From: Phaseolus vulgaris
Lineage: Eukaryota > Streptophyta > Magnoliopsida > Fabales > Fabaceae
Reading direction: 5' to 3'
DNA: 64,000 nucleotides
Assembly: GCF_000499845.2 (NCBI RefSeq)
Contig: NC_023753.2
Span: forward strand, 4,920,791 to 4,984,790
This document shows, piece by piece, positions 48,605 through 60,194 of this stretch. Made by a program: the position numbers and the translations under genes. The first letter of the stretch is position 1; every line of letters begins with the position of its first letter. Under the pieces are notes generated by a model that saw only the letters and a program-made list of their open reading frames with translations, made no database searches and was not told the DNA's origin.

Positions 48605-49446
48605 ATGGCAAACAAATATGTTGCATTGTTGTTGTTGGTATGCCTCACAGTTGTTGCAACTGTTGAAGCTGAAAAATACCAAACTCCATGCGTTCACGAT
48701 TGTCTCTCAGTTAAATGCGGCGAACACCCCTCAAGCTTTTGCAAGTTCCTTTGTGGTTTCGGTTGTTCAAGTGCTGGAATGGTAAATGGTAAGTTAATTT
48801 GTTTACACATAAATATTTTTTTTTTATATTCTGTGAAATATTGGAATAATTTTTTTAATAAAACCTTAATTGTTTTAATAAATCAACAATATTTAATATA
48901 AATAAATTCAATGCTTTTTCATCTTCGGGTTTAGATTTCAAAATCATAAGACAAAATTGTTAAGGAAAATAGGCATTATCTTATGGATGAAACTTCTTAT
49001 TTCCACTTCAATTGGAATTGTTTAAAATATTGTCATTAAATTTTGAATGAAGATAAAAATATGACATAGTGTATTGATATTATAATTTATTTTATTTCTT
49101 TATTTATTATCAGTGTATTTGAGTGTGTAATAATATACAAGATAATTGTTTCTTTTACTTAATTAAAAATAAAAGAAAGAAATAAAATTATTCTCATTTA
49201 AAATAGTTATTGTAGTTTATAGACATGAAGAAGATTGATTATGTTTATGTGTATGTGAATTTCATAAATATTTATTATTCTTGAGTTTTTTATTTTAAAA
49301 TGTACCATGCAGCAAATAAGATAAAAACAAATGGAGTGAAGACAAAAACAGCACAATCATCACAGCCAGAAGCACCACAGTTATCAAGAAAGGTTCAAGC
49401 ACAATCAGAGAAAGACTATAAAAAAGAAATGCAAAGCCTTCATTAA
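48605..49446 (+). CDS. CRP2: small secreted six-cysteine (thionin-like) peptide
   Basis: Exons 48605-48788 and 49313-49446 (donor G/GTAAGT, acceptor ATGCAG/CA) give 105 residues. The signal peptide ends at A22 (ATVEA). Cysteines are at C29, C33, C38, C46, C50 and C54, the same spacing as CRP1 and CRP3. Exon 2 encodes a 44-residue hydrophilic tail rich in Lys, Gln and Ser, ending KEMQSLH. It is nearly identical to CRP3 and more distant from CRP1, consistent with a recent unit 2/unit 3 duplication. The cysteine-rich domain and the tail are cleanly divided by the intron. Antimicrobial or signalling function is not demonstrable from sequence. Confidence 0.85.
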
Positions 49447-50805
49447 GATATCAGAGTTTTGTAGCATAGGTTTGGCAAAATAGAGTTAATGGGGCTTAAC
49501 ATGGTTTTTTCTCATTAACAAAAGGACATAATATTGTTATTTTTGTCCTATCCTCCTTTCCTCAATTATCATTAAATTAAATATTATCCATCTTTTTCTC
49601 ACTCTCTTTTTTTTCTTTTCCGACCAATTCCATTTATCAATATTAACTAAGTATAAATGCCACAACTATAACTATGCACCAATTTACGTAAAAAAAAAAT
49701 ATGATCAGTGTTACTAAGAAATAGTTACATTGAAAAAAAAATCAATTATGAGTTGAATTACATGTTATAATAGAAAAATAATTCTAATTAACATTAAGTA
49801 CAAATAATTATAGTTGACTATAATCGAAATAATCTATTTGATATCAATCCAGAAATTCCATTGATGTTAATTAATGTTTGTTGAAAATTAACACTAGCTT
49901 TCATAAGTAAAAAAAAAAAGTCTAATGATGGTTATTATAATTGATTTTGACCTAAAAAGAATCTTTTGTTAACACTTAATCTAAAAAATAATGTTGAGTG
50001 AAAGCTCTTACTTTGACTAGTACAACAATGTCTCGACTTCGACAAAGTTATCGACATTCCAACATCATTTAGTGACACCTAACCAAATCAAGACAATAGC
50101 AATTTAACCAAAGTGCATGAAAAGGTATGAAGTAAAAATTGTACACGTGAAAGGCAAGAAAGTATAAACATTTGAAACTCTTACATTTTTTCCAGCAAAA
50201 ATGTTATCTATTTATAAATAACAATACTTGAGGTGCTTGGACCCATATATAAAAATTGTGTAAGATAATATGTTAAAAAAAAATAAGCTTATCACACTCA
50301 AATTCTTGCCTAACCTACACAATAATGGTACATTCCCTTTCAGACTTCATAAAGACAATTATTATTAGCTACACAACTACCACATATACTTAGGCCATTG
50401 ACTAACTTCTTTTATGTAACTCCCTTGCATTTAATATTTCATTGTTAAGAATATCTCCTGCCGCTTTGCTTTGTTGCCTTTCCAATAAGTGCAGTACTAC
50501 TTAGACTTAGACATCATGCATATTTCTCATTACTTCGTTGTTGCTAATTGTGGCACCTATACCCTTTCATAACTTAAATTTTGTTCATGCTTTGTGTCTG
50601 GTTGCATGGAGGAAACTCAAACTAGAGGAGGTTGTGCACTATTATATTTAAAAAACTAGTTCAACTTTAGCTACTTCTGCATTCCATTCCTTCCGTATTT
50701 CATTTTTTTGTCGTTTTTACATTCATTTTGGTTTTCTTTTTTCTGCTTTGTATGCATGTTCACCTTTGATAATGAGAATGTACTTGTAGATTGATGTTCA
50801 TCTTA
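49447..50805. other. Conserved downstream region of unit 2
   Basis: Nearly identical to 58578-59955. It includes a block of about 575 bp (about 49621-50196) missing from unit 1. No gene recognised. Confidence 0.5.
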
Positions 50806-51222
50806 AATAAATTCGTCTAAAGCTTCAATGAAGAATGATATGTTGGATTTCAACGTGATTACATTTTTTGGTATTAATACTCGTAGTGGTAAAGTTATTT
50901 GTCCTTTTCCTGTCAGATGGAAGTTTCTTTCACCAGGATGTGTTAAAATTAACACTGATGGGGCTATTAGGGGTATCCTGGTCTTGCTACTTGTGGATGT
51001 ATTTTTTGGGGAGTATGAGGGAGTTTATTGGAGCTTTCTCTGCATTTCTTGAAGTTCAGACTGCTATGGTTGCTGAGTTTTATGGAGTTATACATGTTAT
51101 GAGAAACTCAAAAGATTGGGCATACTAATGTCTAACTTGAATGTGCTTTTGCCTTTATCTGTGTTGTGTTTATTGCTAGGACTAATGTTTAATGATGTCT
51201 AATATGAAAATTTTATAAAAAA
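50806..51222 (+). pseudogene. L1-type LINE 3' fragment with RNase H domain (copy in unit 2)
   Basis: Reads KFLSPGCVKINTDGA, the first catalytic Asp region of RNase H, then in shifted frames GSMREFIGAFSAFLEVQTAM. It ends with the same aatgatgtctaatatgaaaa and A-run as 21641-22525 but is internally deleted. It replaces unit DNA equivalent to about 38690-39770. Confidence 0.75.
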
Positions 51223-51278
51223 ATATATAAGTATTTATCATATTAATCTATCTGAAACATGATAAACTTAGCAATATA

Positions 51279-52292
51279 TTGGCATTATATTCTCCTTTTC
51301 TGATTGGATTTTGTCACCTATAACCTGTGTTAGTATGGTAACAAGGTAAGTGCATAAGTTTGTAAGTTTTTTTCATAATCTAATGAAAGTAATTTAAAAG
51401 AGTCATTACAATCTTCTATACATACTGTAAGTAAGGTTGGATATTGCAATAAATTGGCATCAATTACTCAAGGTCAAGGGTATAGGTTGTTTTGTCTCTT
51501 TGAATTAGTTTGATTGGTGGGGAGTGTTGTTTTCTTGGTGCAGGTTAAGATGGTGGGGAGCAGGGAATCTATCCTGTAAAAGAAGCACGAAGTGAACAAA
51601 GATCGTGGAAGGAGGCTTGAAGATTTTATGCATCCAGCGTAAAAGAGTGCCTTCAATTAGTGGGATGTTTGTGGAATTGTTTATGCAGATAATACTGGAT
51701 GCAAATTTAAGTAGAAGTTCAAAGAATAATAATTCTGTTACTGATGTAGAATCACAAAGGTTATTCGTATATGCAAGCTTTTAAGGTTTTGTGGCATTTC
51801 AGTAATGGCAAAATGTTGATTCTTTAGGAGGGTTTGGACTACTAGAAGCGTTAGACTTTCTGTGTGCATTGTAGCAGCCAATTTAAGATGCTTATAATAG
51901 GATGCTGATTTTTTGGTGTGCAGTTTTGAGTTTGGTGATGTAACTCAATGACAAACTTCTTAAGCAGCTTTTTGGCTTTGAGTAGTGAGCCTTGAAAACT
52001 GCAGAAAAGCTTCATAGTTGGGGTATAAAATATCATTTTTTCACGAGAATTTAAAGCTGGATGGCATAGGAAGAAGGAGTGCATTTTAAGCAAATGTTGG
52101 GAGATTTGAGGGCATATGTTTGGGGGGAGTTAACATTGATTCTTGAAGAGTTATTTCTCTTTTGGAAGCCCAGGCTTGTATTGTTAAGTCTGGGAGTTAA
52201 AATAGCTGTACAATTTTTTAGTTTTTGTATAAGGGTTGGGATATCCCTGAAGTGTCTCCAATTTAATTTAATTAAATTTTTGCTGAAAGAAA
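51279..52292 (+). mobile_element. 5'-truncated LINE with 15-bp target duplication
   Basis: About 1.0 kb flanked by aaacttagcaatata (51264-51278 and 52293-52307). The 3' end gtataagggttgggatatcc...ttaatttaatt plus a short A-rich tail matches the 3' end of the LINE ending at 56904. The paralogous site in unit 1 (about 39816-39832) is uninterrupted. No coding domain recognised in this short copy. Confidence 0.8.
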
Positions 52293-52307
52293 AAACTTAG
52301 CAATATA

Positions 52308-53090
52308 ATTTTTATTCAAAAGAATATAATATTATATATATATATATAAACTCATAATCCTATATTTTAAAAATTATTTTAATATTATTATTTGTAAATA
52401 AATTTTAAGCTAACAAAAACAAATTTATAGTGTTAAAGTAATATATACTCACCCATACAAAACAGTTAACAAATGGTAGTTGCAAAAAAGCAAAGACAGT
52501 AAGATAAAATCCAGTTGTCTATATGGTTTTCATCATATGAGAGAGAAAGCCATTTTGAAAGATCATCCCTCTTCCACACCCTCACTCTCCCTCAATCACT
52601 CTAATCTAAACAACTTTCACCCACTCTCTTCTTTGTTCTTACACAATACACACATCCTTAGTCATAATTACATCTTCACACGTAAACACAGATTTTGCCT
52701 CATATACTTAGTATACTCCCTCATCCATTTTACGCAAGATTATGTCTCCGTTCTATTTCCGAGTCTCACTTTTTAATATAAAATAAAATTCCATAAATTT
52801 ATACAATCAAATACTTCTAAATTTTTAGAATTATAATTTATTTTCAAATTTTTTACCTAATTAATATATTTTGGCATAAAATATTTTAATCTTTATATAA
52901 AAATATTATTGTCTAAAAGTTATTATTCATGCGTATTATGAGGAATTTAGTGAGATTTCTTTGTCCTTTTTAAGACTCAATTGTCAGATGTTTACAATTT
53001 GAGGGAACAAAATGACTATTTATCCTTCAAATTAATATATTTGTTTTGCTTACAGAAAATACAAAATTAATAAGTTGTTATTAATATTAA
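52308..53090. other. Remainder of unit 2 Harbinger-like element and intergenic DNA
   Basis: 52308-52650 aligns with 39830-40960 of unit 1 with deletions. The rest is AT-rich with no gene. Confidence 0.45.
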
Positions 53091-53289
53091 GGAAATGTCC
53101 AAGGCCAAAACCATTTAGATTTTCTTGAAATATGGCATGAAGATAAGGATTATGAGCATATATTTATTCACACTCACTAGTCTTATTCATAGATTATTGG
53201 ACTATAATAATAAATAAATTCATTGTTTTAATTACTATTCTTATAATTGAGTTTATTTGGGCCTTAACTATTATTATTGTTAATTTTGT

Positions 53290-54330
53290 GTTTTTAGAGT
53301 AAATTATCCGGAGGAAGCATCTACCTTTGTGAATTGGCCAAATATGCAAAAGTCCAAGTTGCTTCTTGAACCAAAACAGGAAACAAATTCTGAGGAGAAG
53401 AAAGAGAAAATAAAATCTACAATATCTCAGAAATAGAATTGGAAGCAAATCTTCAGCAAAATACAAGAATTCTAGAAAGATGGAAACTTGGAAACGGTTA
53501 ACAAAATATAAACTACAATATTCTCTCAAGATCCTTAGAGCAGAAAAGTCTATAAAAGGACACAAGCATCAAGGAGAAAAGGGAGAGCTTCATAGGGTTT
53601 TCTTAGTTTATTTTCTTCTTAGTAATTCTTTTATTTTGCCTCCGCATGGAAGGCTAAACCTTTTTGGTTGATTCCTTTTGTAATTTTCCATTGAATTCTG
53701 AGGTTTTGTTCAATAAAAGTTTTGATTTTTAAGTCTCTATAGTAGTTGTTTTTATTGTCTAATCTCCTGGAAACCTAGTTTTTGTGAGAGGTTGTACTTG
53801 AACGTATGATTGAGAGTCTTCCTTGTCTTAAACTTTGGTTTCTTAATTAGTTTGCATCGTTCTAATTAATTTCTTGGGCGCATGATTAAAGAGAGAGAGG
53901 AGGTAAGCATTCCCATGGAGTATATGCACGAAACAAAGTGGGTATTGATTAAACCAGTAGACGCATGTTTTACTGGAGAGTTTCAGTTGAATTAGATTGG
54001 TGCATGTTCAATCTGGTTTAACTCTATTGGAGGATTGAGAAAAGATTAATCTTTAGAGAACCTGTGAAGAATTCAATGGTGGAAGAACTTGGGATCAACC
54101 GCTTTTTATTTGCTATTTTAATCTCTTTTATATTTTCTGCACAACTATCTCAAACCCCCTTTTTATCTTTATTGTTATTGCTAACTTTTATTGCTTGCAG
54201 ATATATTTTAAACCCTGATCAATTGATTTTACTATTGAATTCGTTGGGAGACGACTTGGGGTCATCTGGCCACAATTATATTATCATCTCTCTAGTATTA
54301 GACAAGTCTACGCTAGAATCATATTAATTT
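53290..54330 (+). repeat. Probable LTR-retrotransposon fragment inside the LINE interval
   Basis: Contains a TATA box (tataaaagga near 53551), an aataaaag polyadenylation-type signal near 53711, and a leader ending ttgggagacgacttggggtc (near 54243). This resembles the LTR and 5' leader of legume gypsy elements. No coding domain. Confidence 0.4.
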
Positions 54331-54339
54331 GACAGAAAA

Positions 54340-56185
54340 ACGACAACTATCAATAATGATTTTGGTAACCTTATCAAAAGTAAATGGGAAAACTTCCTAG
54401 TGTTGGGAAACAACATACAAAAGCTAAAGGATAAATTAAAAATGCTAGAGGGGATTTGAAAGTTTGGAACAAAGAGGTTTTTGGATACATGGATAGGCTC
54501 AAGCTAGATTTGTTAAATGAAATACAAGTGTTAGAGCAGTTGGATGATGTTGATAACCTTGAAAAGAACAAGATCTGGGATTGAAGGGAGCTCTTGAGCC
54601 AGTTTCAAGTTATAAATATGAGAAACGAATCTCTCTTACAACAAAAATCAAGGGCATTGTGGTTCAAACAGGGAGACTCCAACTCCAAATACTTCCTTAA
54701 TGGGATTATCCTTCACTTACTTAGGTCTGCCGATAGGAGGTAATCCATGTAGATGCTCCTTTTGGGAGCCTGAATTATCAAAGATTAAAAAGAAGTTATA
54801 TGTGTGGAAAAGAAGAAATCTATCATTCACGGGACGAGTGTGCCTTATAAAATCTGTAGTTAATGTCATACCTTTGTTCTACCTATCATTTTTTAAAGCA
54901 CCGGTTGGTGTTTGCAAGGAAATCACAAAGTTACAGATAATTTTTTTGTGGGGGTGGGGGAAGAAGGAAAGAAAATTGCTTGGATTAGTTGGGAAAACAT
55001 ATGTAAATCGAAAGCGGAGGGTGGCCTTGCCATTAGAAGTATAAATTTGTTTAATAATGCACTCCTGACAAAATGAAAATGGAGAATGATGTCCCATGAG
55101 GTTGGCCTTTGGAAGGATGTTCTAGAATCAAAGTATGGATCATGGAGGAGGGTAAATCTAATAACACCGGATCAGAATAAGTACAAATATAGATGGTGGA
55201 CTGATTTATGTAAGGTATGTAACACCGATCAAGGAACTAATTTGTTTGACTCAAATGTGGTTTGGGAAGTGGGGTATGGGTCATAATTAAAATTCGGGGA
55301 AGACAAGTGGTTACACAATTCTCAGCTAAAAAAGGAGTACCCTAAAATCTATAATAATTCTCTGATCAAAGGCAAACCAATTGATAGATTCAGAAGTTGG
55401 TCTAGGGAAGGTTGGAATTGGGCTTTTAGTTGGAGAAGGGATTGATTTGAATGAGAAAGACCTATGCTAGAAGATTTTATGGTTTGTATATCACAATCAT
55501 TTTTACATTCAGATAAGGAAGATAAATGGTTATGGAGTGACCCCCATCTTATAGCTTTTCAGTAAAGTTTGCATATACAAAGTTAGCTAATCATGATGCA
55601 GGGGTACTTCTAAATCATTTTTTGTGTTGTGGAGCTTAAAGGTTACTCCCTCTGCACAATTATTTGTTTAGAGGGCTTTTTCAAATAAGGTAGCAACCAA
55701 AAAGAATCTGTTGAAAAAGGGGAATTATCTTGAGGGACACATTGTGTACCCTATATGGGAGGGAGGAGGAGACAACTTCACACAGTCTTATTACATGTAT
55801 TGTGTCAAATGCAGTTTGGAATTTGTGCAACAGTTGACTTGGTATTAGTTCAGTGAACCACAATGTCCTGATTAATCATTTTGAACAATTCTACTATTCC
55901 TGTTTCAATAATTAGGGTAATAGTTTATGGAAAAGTCTTTGCGTCTCGGTGATGTGGAGTATTTGGAAGCATAGAAATATGTCTATTTTTAATCAAGCAA
56001 AGGTTGAAGCAGAGGAAATTCTTTCCATGGCTCAAGTCCAGTCTTGGGCTTGGATGAAACATAAAGTAAGGAAGGTCATTTTCTCTTTTTCTGACTGGTT
56101 GGTGTCTCCCTTATTTGCATTAACATGGCGACTAAATAAATTTGCTCGCATAAAATTTACTCATTTGTATTTGCGTGTCTGAATG
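54340..56185 (+). pseudogene. LINE ORF2 remnant: reverse transcriptase and zf-RVT regions
   Basis: 54361-54690 encodes the linker before the RT core (LKMLEG-type, VWNKEVFGYMDRLK, SRALWFKQGDSNSKYFLNG). The frame then jumps into the post-catalytic RT region at about 54700: LSFTYLGLPIGGNP, WKRRNLSFTGRVCLIKS, FLWGWGKKERK. The RT core with the catalytic aspartates is deleted between these. Frameshifted pieces to 55286 (WKDVLESKYGSWR) and 55949-56182 (MWSIWKHRNMSIFNQ) are the zf-RVT C-terminal region. Stops and frameshifts make it non-functional. Confidence 0.88.
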
Positions 56186-56917
56186 GCTATAATGTACGCT
56201 CGTTGTCTCAATGCATTAACTCAGGCGTAAATACGTTACTAGGTTTTTATGCATTCCAAGGGTTTATTTTCCATTTTCTTGCGCTGGCTGAGAGGCGTGG
56301 AAGGTTTTTGTTCTATGTGCAGGTTGTGTTGTAGCATTATTGGGTGTGTTAGAGCTTCCTGTGATGGCGACACGGTTGTGGAAAACAAATATCATTTGGT
56401 TGAAAAAGGATGCATCGAAAAGAGACCAAAGATGGTGTATGAGACAATAGAAGGACTATGGGATCTGTAACTTAGGATGGAAGGAAGAAGACAAAATTAG
56501 AGTAAAGATTTTTCTGACAAGTGTAGAATGAGATACCTTTTGCAGCAAAATAGTTGATGCTAGTGTAAGGGAAAGCAATGCAGATTGTCTTATCAACTTT
56601 GAAGGGATATTTGACCATCACTAGAGGTTTTTATGAGAAAGTTTTTGGGAGTGTATCTGTGAGCGGTTTAAAGTATATTGTGCTGGAAATATGCATATTT
56701 GTTGCATAATATATTTTATTTTGTTTTTTCTATAGTGCTGGAAAATGCAGAGTTGCTGCACTGAAAAACATTGGTTCTTATAAGTTTTCAGGTGGTTGAG
56801 ATGATTTTGGATGTTTTCTTGTGTTTTTTTTAATAATTGTATAAAGGTTGGGACACCCGTGAAATGTTCCCTTTAATTAATTTAATCTTTATTGGAAAAA
56901 AAGGGGAAATGTCCAAG

Positions 56918-57349
56918 TCTTGCAAGTAGAAAAGGAGGTGCACAACTTTTGTTGCTTTATAAAGTGTGTTATGTTCTTCAGCATATTATTTCTTATAGAT
57001 AAAATTATCTATATCCAATGTTATTAAGCTTGAAATTAATTAATTTATTCTCTTACTAATTGACTTAGACTCCTTAATTACATAATTGTTTCAAGCTTTG
57101 GTATAAGTAAAAAAAAATTTGCTTCGAAATTCATGTTAGTTGTTTGAATCTATGATTTTAACAATGCTTTCTTCTACTAGCATCCTATCAAATTCAGAGG
57201 TAATTGTATAACCAATGTTCTGCATGGGAAGAACACAAAGTAATGACTGACAAAATGGTCACTAAGCGAGAAAACATACACATTGCATTTTTTATATATG
57301 AAATAGAAAATAGATTAGAACTTTCAATATCTTTTGTTAAATTTAGAGC
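56918..57349. other. Intergenic DNA before unit 3
   Basis: Not shared with units 1 or 2. The short frame at 57204-57434 shows no family resemblance. Confidence 0.4.
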
Positions 57350-57609
57350 ATTGAAGAACCTATGCCATTGTTTGTTTCTAAAAAGGAAAAAATGTTTTAG
57401 TTTTTTCTTTGAGAAAATTAGGTTTACAAAATAGATATCTTCTCAGTTGGATACAGGACATATTGATTAATCACACTTCAAACTGGAGTTAGACCACGAA
57501 AGGTGGAAGAAAACAAGCCTTTTAAATTAATAACCGGTTCTTTTCCATATCTTCTCTTAAAGTTAAAAATATTCTAACTAATAACAACCCCAAATTTTAG
57601 CAATAGATG

Positions 57610-57654
57610 TTGACTCTTTTTGTGGTTCATAAACCATTTACACAACTATATATA
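57610..57654 (+). promoter_or_regulatory. CRP3 core promoter: W-box and TATA
   Basis: ttgact at 57610-57615 and TATATATA at 57647-57654, with the same spacing as CRP1 and CRP2. Confidence 0.6.
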
Positions 57655-57733
57655 CTCATCTATCTTCCAAAACTAAGGTAAGGGAAGGAGGAAAATAAAA
57701 CCACCAACAACAACAGAAAAAAAAATAACTAAA

Positions 57734-58577
57734 ATGGCAAACAAATACGTTGCATTGTTGTTGGTGGTGTGCCTCACAGTTGTTGCAACTGTTGAAGCTG
57801 AAAAATACCAAACTCCATGCGTTCACGATTGTCTCTCAATTAAATGCGGCGAACACCCCTCAAGCTTTTGCAAGTTCCTTTGTGGTTTCGGTTGTTCAAG
57901 TGCTGGAATGGTAAATGGTAAGTTAATATTTTTACACATAAATATTATTTTTGTATATTCTGTGAAATATTGGAATAATTTTTTTTAATAAAACCTTAAT
58001 TGTTTTAATAAATCAACAATATTGAATATAAATAAATTCAATGCTTCTTCATCTTCGGGTTTAGATTTCAAAATCATAAGACAAAATTGTTAAGGAAAAT
58101 AGGCATTATATTATGGATGAAACTTCTTATTTCCACTTCAATTGGAATTGTTTAAAATGTTCTCATTAAATTTTGAATGAAGATAAAAATATGACATAGT
58201 GTATTGATATTATAATTTATTTTATTTCTTTATTTACTATTAGTGTATTTGAGTGTGTATTAATATCCAAGATAATTGTTTCTTTTACTTAATTAAAAAT
58301 TAAAGAAATAAATAAAAATATTCTCATTTAAAATAGTTATTGTAGTTTATAGACATGAAAGAAGATTGATTATGTTTATGTGTATGTGAATTTCATAAAT
58401 ATTTATTATTCTTGAGTTTTTTATTTTAAAATGTACCATGCAGCAAATAAGATAAAAACAAATGGAGAGAAGACAAAAACAACACAATCATCACAACCAG
58501 AAGCACCTCAATTATCAAGAAAGGTTCAAGCACAATCAGAGAAAGACTATAAAAAAGAAATGCAAAGCATTCATTAA
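57734..58577 (+). CDS. CRP3: small secreted six-cysteine (thionin-like) peptide
   Basis: Exons 57734-57917 and 58444-58577 give 105 residues. Signal peptide to A22 and cysteines C29, C33, C38, C46, C50 and C54 as in CRP2. Only five residues differ from CRP2: V for L and I for V in exon 1, and E for V, T for A and I for L in the tail. All splice sites match. Intron and both flanks are also nearly identical to unit 2, so this is the youngest pair of the array. Function unknown, as for the other copies. Confidence 0.85.
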
Positions 58578-60190
58578 GATATCGGAGTTTTGTAGCATAG
58601 GTTTGGCAAAATAGAGTTAATGGGGCTTAACATGGTTTTTTCTCACTAACAAAAGGACATAATATTGTTATTTATGTCCTATCCTCCTTTCCTCAATTAT
58701 CATTAAATTAAATATTATCAATCTTTTTCTCACTCTCTTTTTTTCTTTTCCAACCAATTCCATTTATCAAAATTAACTAAGTATAAATGTCACAACTATG
58801 CACCAATTTACGTAAAAAAAAACATGATCAGTGTTACTAAGAAATAGTTACATTGAAAATAAATCAATTACGAGTTGAATTACATGTTATAGGAAAAATA
58901 TTCTAATTAATGTTATAATAGGAAAAATGATTCTAATTAATATTAAGTAGAAATAATTATAGTTGACTATAATCGAAATAATCTATTTGATATCAATACA
59001 AAAATTCCATCGATGTTAATTAATGTTTGTTGAAAATTAACAATAGCTTTCATAAGTAAAAAAAAAAAAAGTCTAACGATGGTTATTACAATTGATTTTG
59101 ACTTGAAAGAACCTTTTGTTAACACTTAATTAAAAAATAATGTTGAGTGAAAGCTCTTACTTTGACTGGTACAACAATGTCTCGATTTCGACAAAGCTAC
59201 CGACATTTCAACATCATTTAGTGACACCTAATCAAATCAAGACAATAGCAATTTAACCAAAGTGCATGAAAAGGTATGAAGTAAAAATTGTACACGTGAA
59301 AGGCAAGAAAGTATAAACATTTGAAACTCTTACCTTTTTTCCAGCAAAAATGTTATCTATTTATAAATAACAATACTTGAGGTGCTTGGACCCATATATA
59401 AAAATTGTGTAAGATAATATGTTAAAAAAAATAAGCTTATCACACTCAAATTCTTGCCTAACCTACACAATAATGGTATATTCCCTTTCAGACTTCATAA
59501 AGACAATTATTATTAGCTACACAACTACCACATATACTTAGGCCATTGACTAACTTCTTTTATGTAACTTCCTTGCATTTAATATTTCATTGTTAAGAAT
59601 ATCTCCTGCCGCTTTGCTTTGTTGCCTTTCCAATAAGTGTAGTACTACTTAGACTTAGACATCATGCATATTTCTCATTACTTCGTTATTGCTAATTGTG
59701 GCACCTATACCCTTTCATAACTTAAATTTTGTTCATGCTTTGTGTCTGGTTGCATGGAGGAAACTCAAACTAGAGGAGATTGTGCACTATTATTTTTAAA
59801 AAAATAGTTCAACTTTAGCTACTTCTGCATGCCATTCCTTCCGTATTTCATTTTTTTGTCGTTTTTACATTCATTTTGGTTTTCTTTTTTCTGCTTTGTA
59901 TGCATGTTCACCTTTGATAATGAGAATGTACTTGTAGATTGATGTTCATCTTAGATCTTCACCTTAATTTCTCAAACCATAAACCTTCCAACATGTTTGA
60001 CTGAAAGTTGCATAAATCTCAATATGTCTATGTCAGACTTAATATTCCTATTTTGACACGGTTACATCTTCTATGTATCCTTTCACATCCATTGAGTCCA
60101 CTTCATTCATAAGCCATTCTAGTTTGTTTTCATTGCTTCACTTGTCTTTTATAATTATCCTTCATATCCTATACACTATGATTATATTCT
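58578..60190. other. Conserved downstream region of unit 3
   Basis: Matches 49447-50805, including the block missing from unit 1, then 38690-38935 of unit 1. No gene recognised. Confidence 0.5.
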
Positions 60191-60194
60191 CTTA

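Larger units (their letters stand above)
47000..52650. repeat. Duplication unit 2 of the CRP array
   Basis: Collinear with unit 1 from the CACTA-like end (47030-47150) through the copia relic, CRP2, the downstream region and parts of the Harbinger-like element. It is interrupted by an L1 RNase H fragment (50806-51222) and a LINE (51279-52292). Confidence 0.85.
53104..56904 (+). mobile_element. L1-type LINE (composite) with 13-bp target duplication
   Basis: Flanked by ggaaatgtccaag (53091-53103 and 56905-56917). The 3' end has the tail signature gtataaaggttgggacaccc...ttaatttaatc and an A-run. From about 54320 onwards it is LINE ORF2. The first 1.2 kb looks like different material (next entry), so the insertion is nested or rearranged. 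Confidence 0.75.

Noticed and set aside
48605..48901. Unspliced 98-residue version of CRP2 (and similar for CRP1, CRP3)
   Set aside because: Reads through a conserved GTAAGT donor into AT-rich intron. A conserved acceptor and a conserved tail exon follow in all three copies.
52480..52776. 98-codon plus-strand frame after the unit 2 LINE
   Set aside because: Lies in the terminus of the Harbinger-like family (Ser/His/Leu-rich translation of the terminal repeat) and is not conserved in unit 1.
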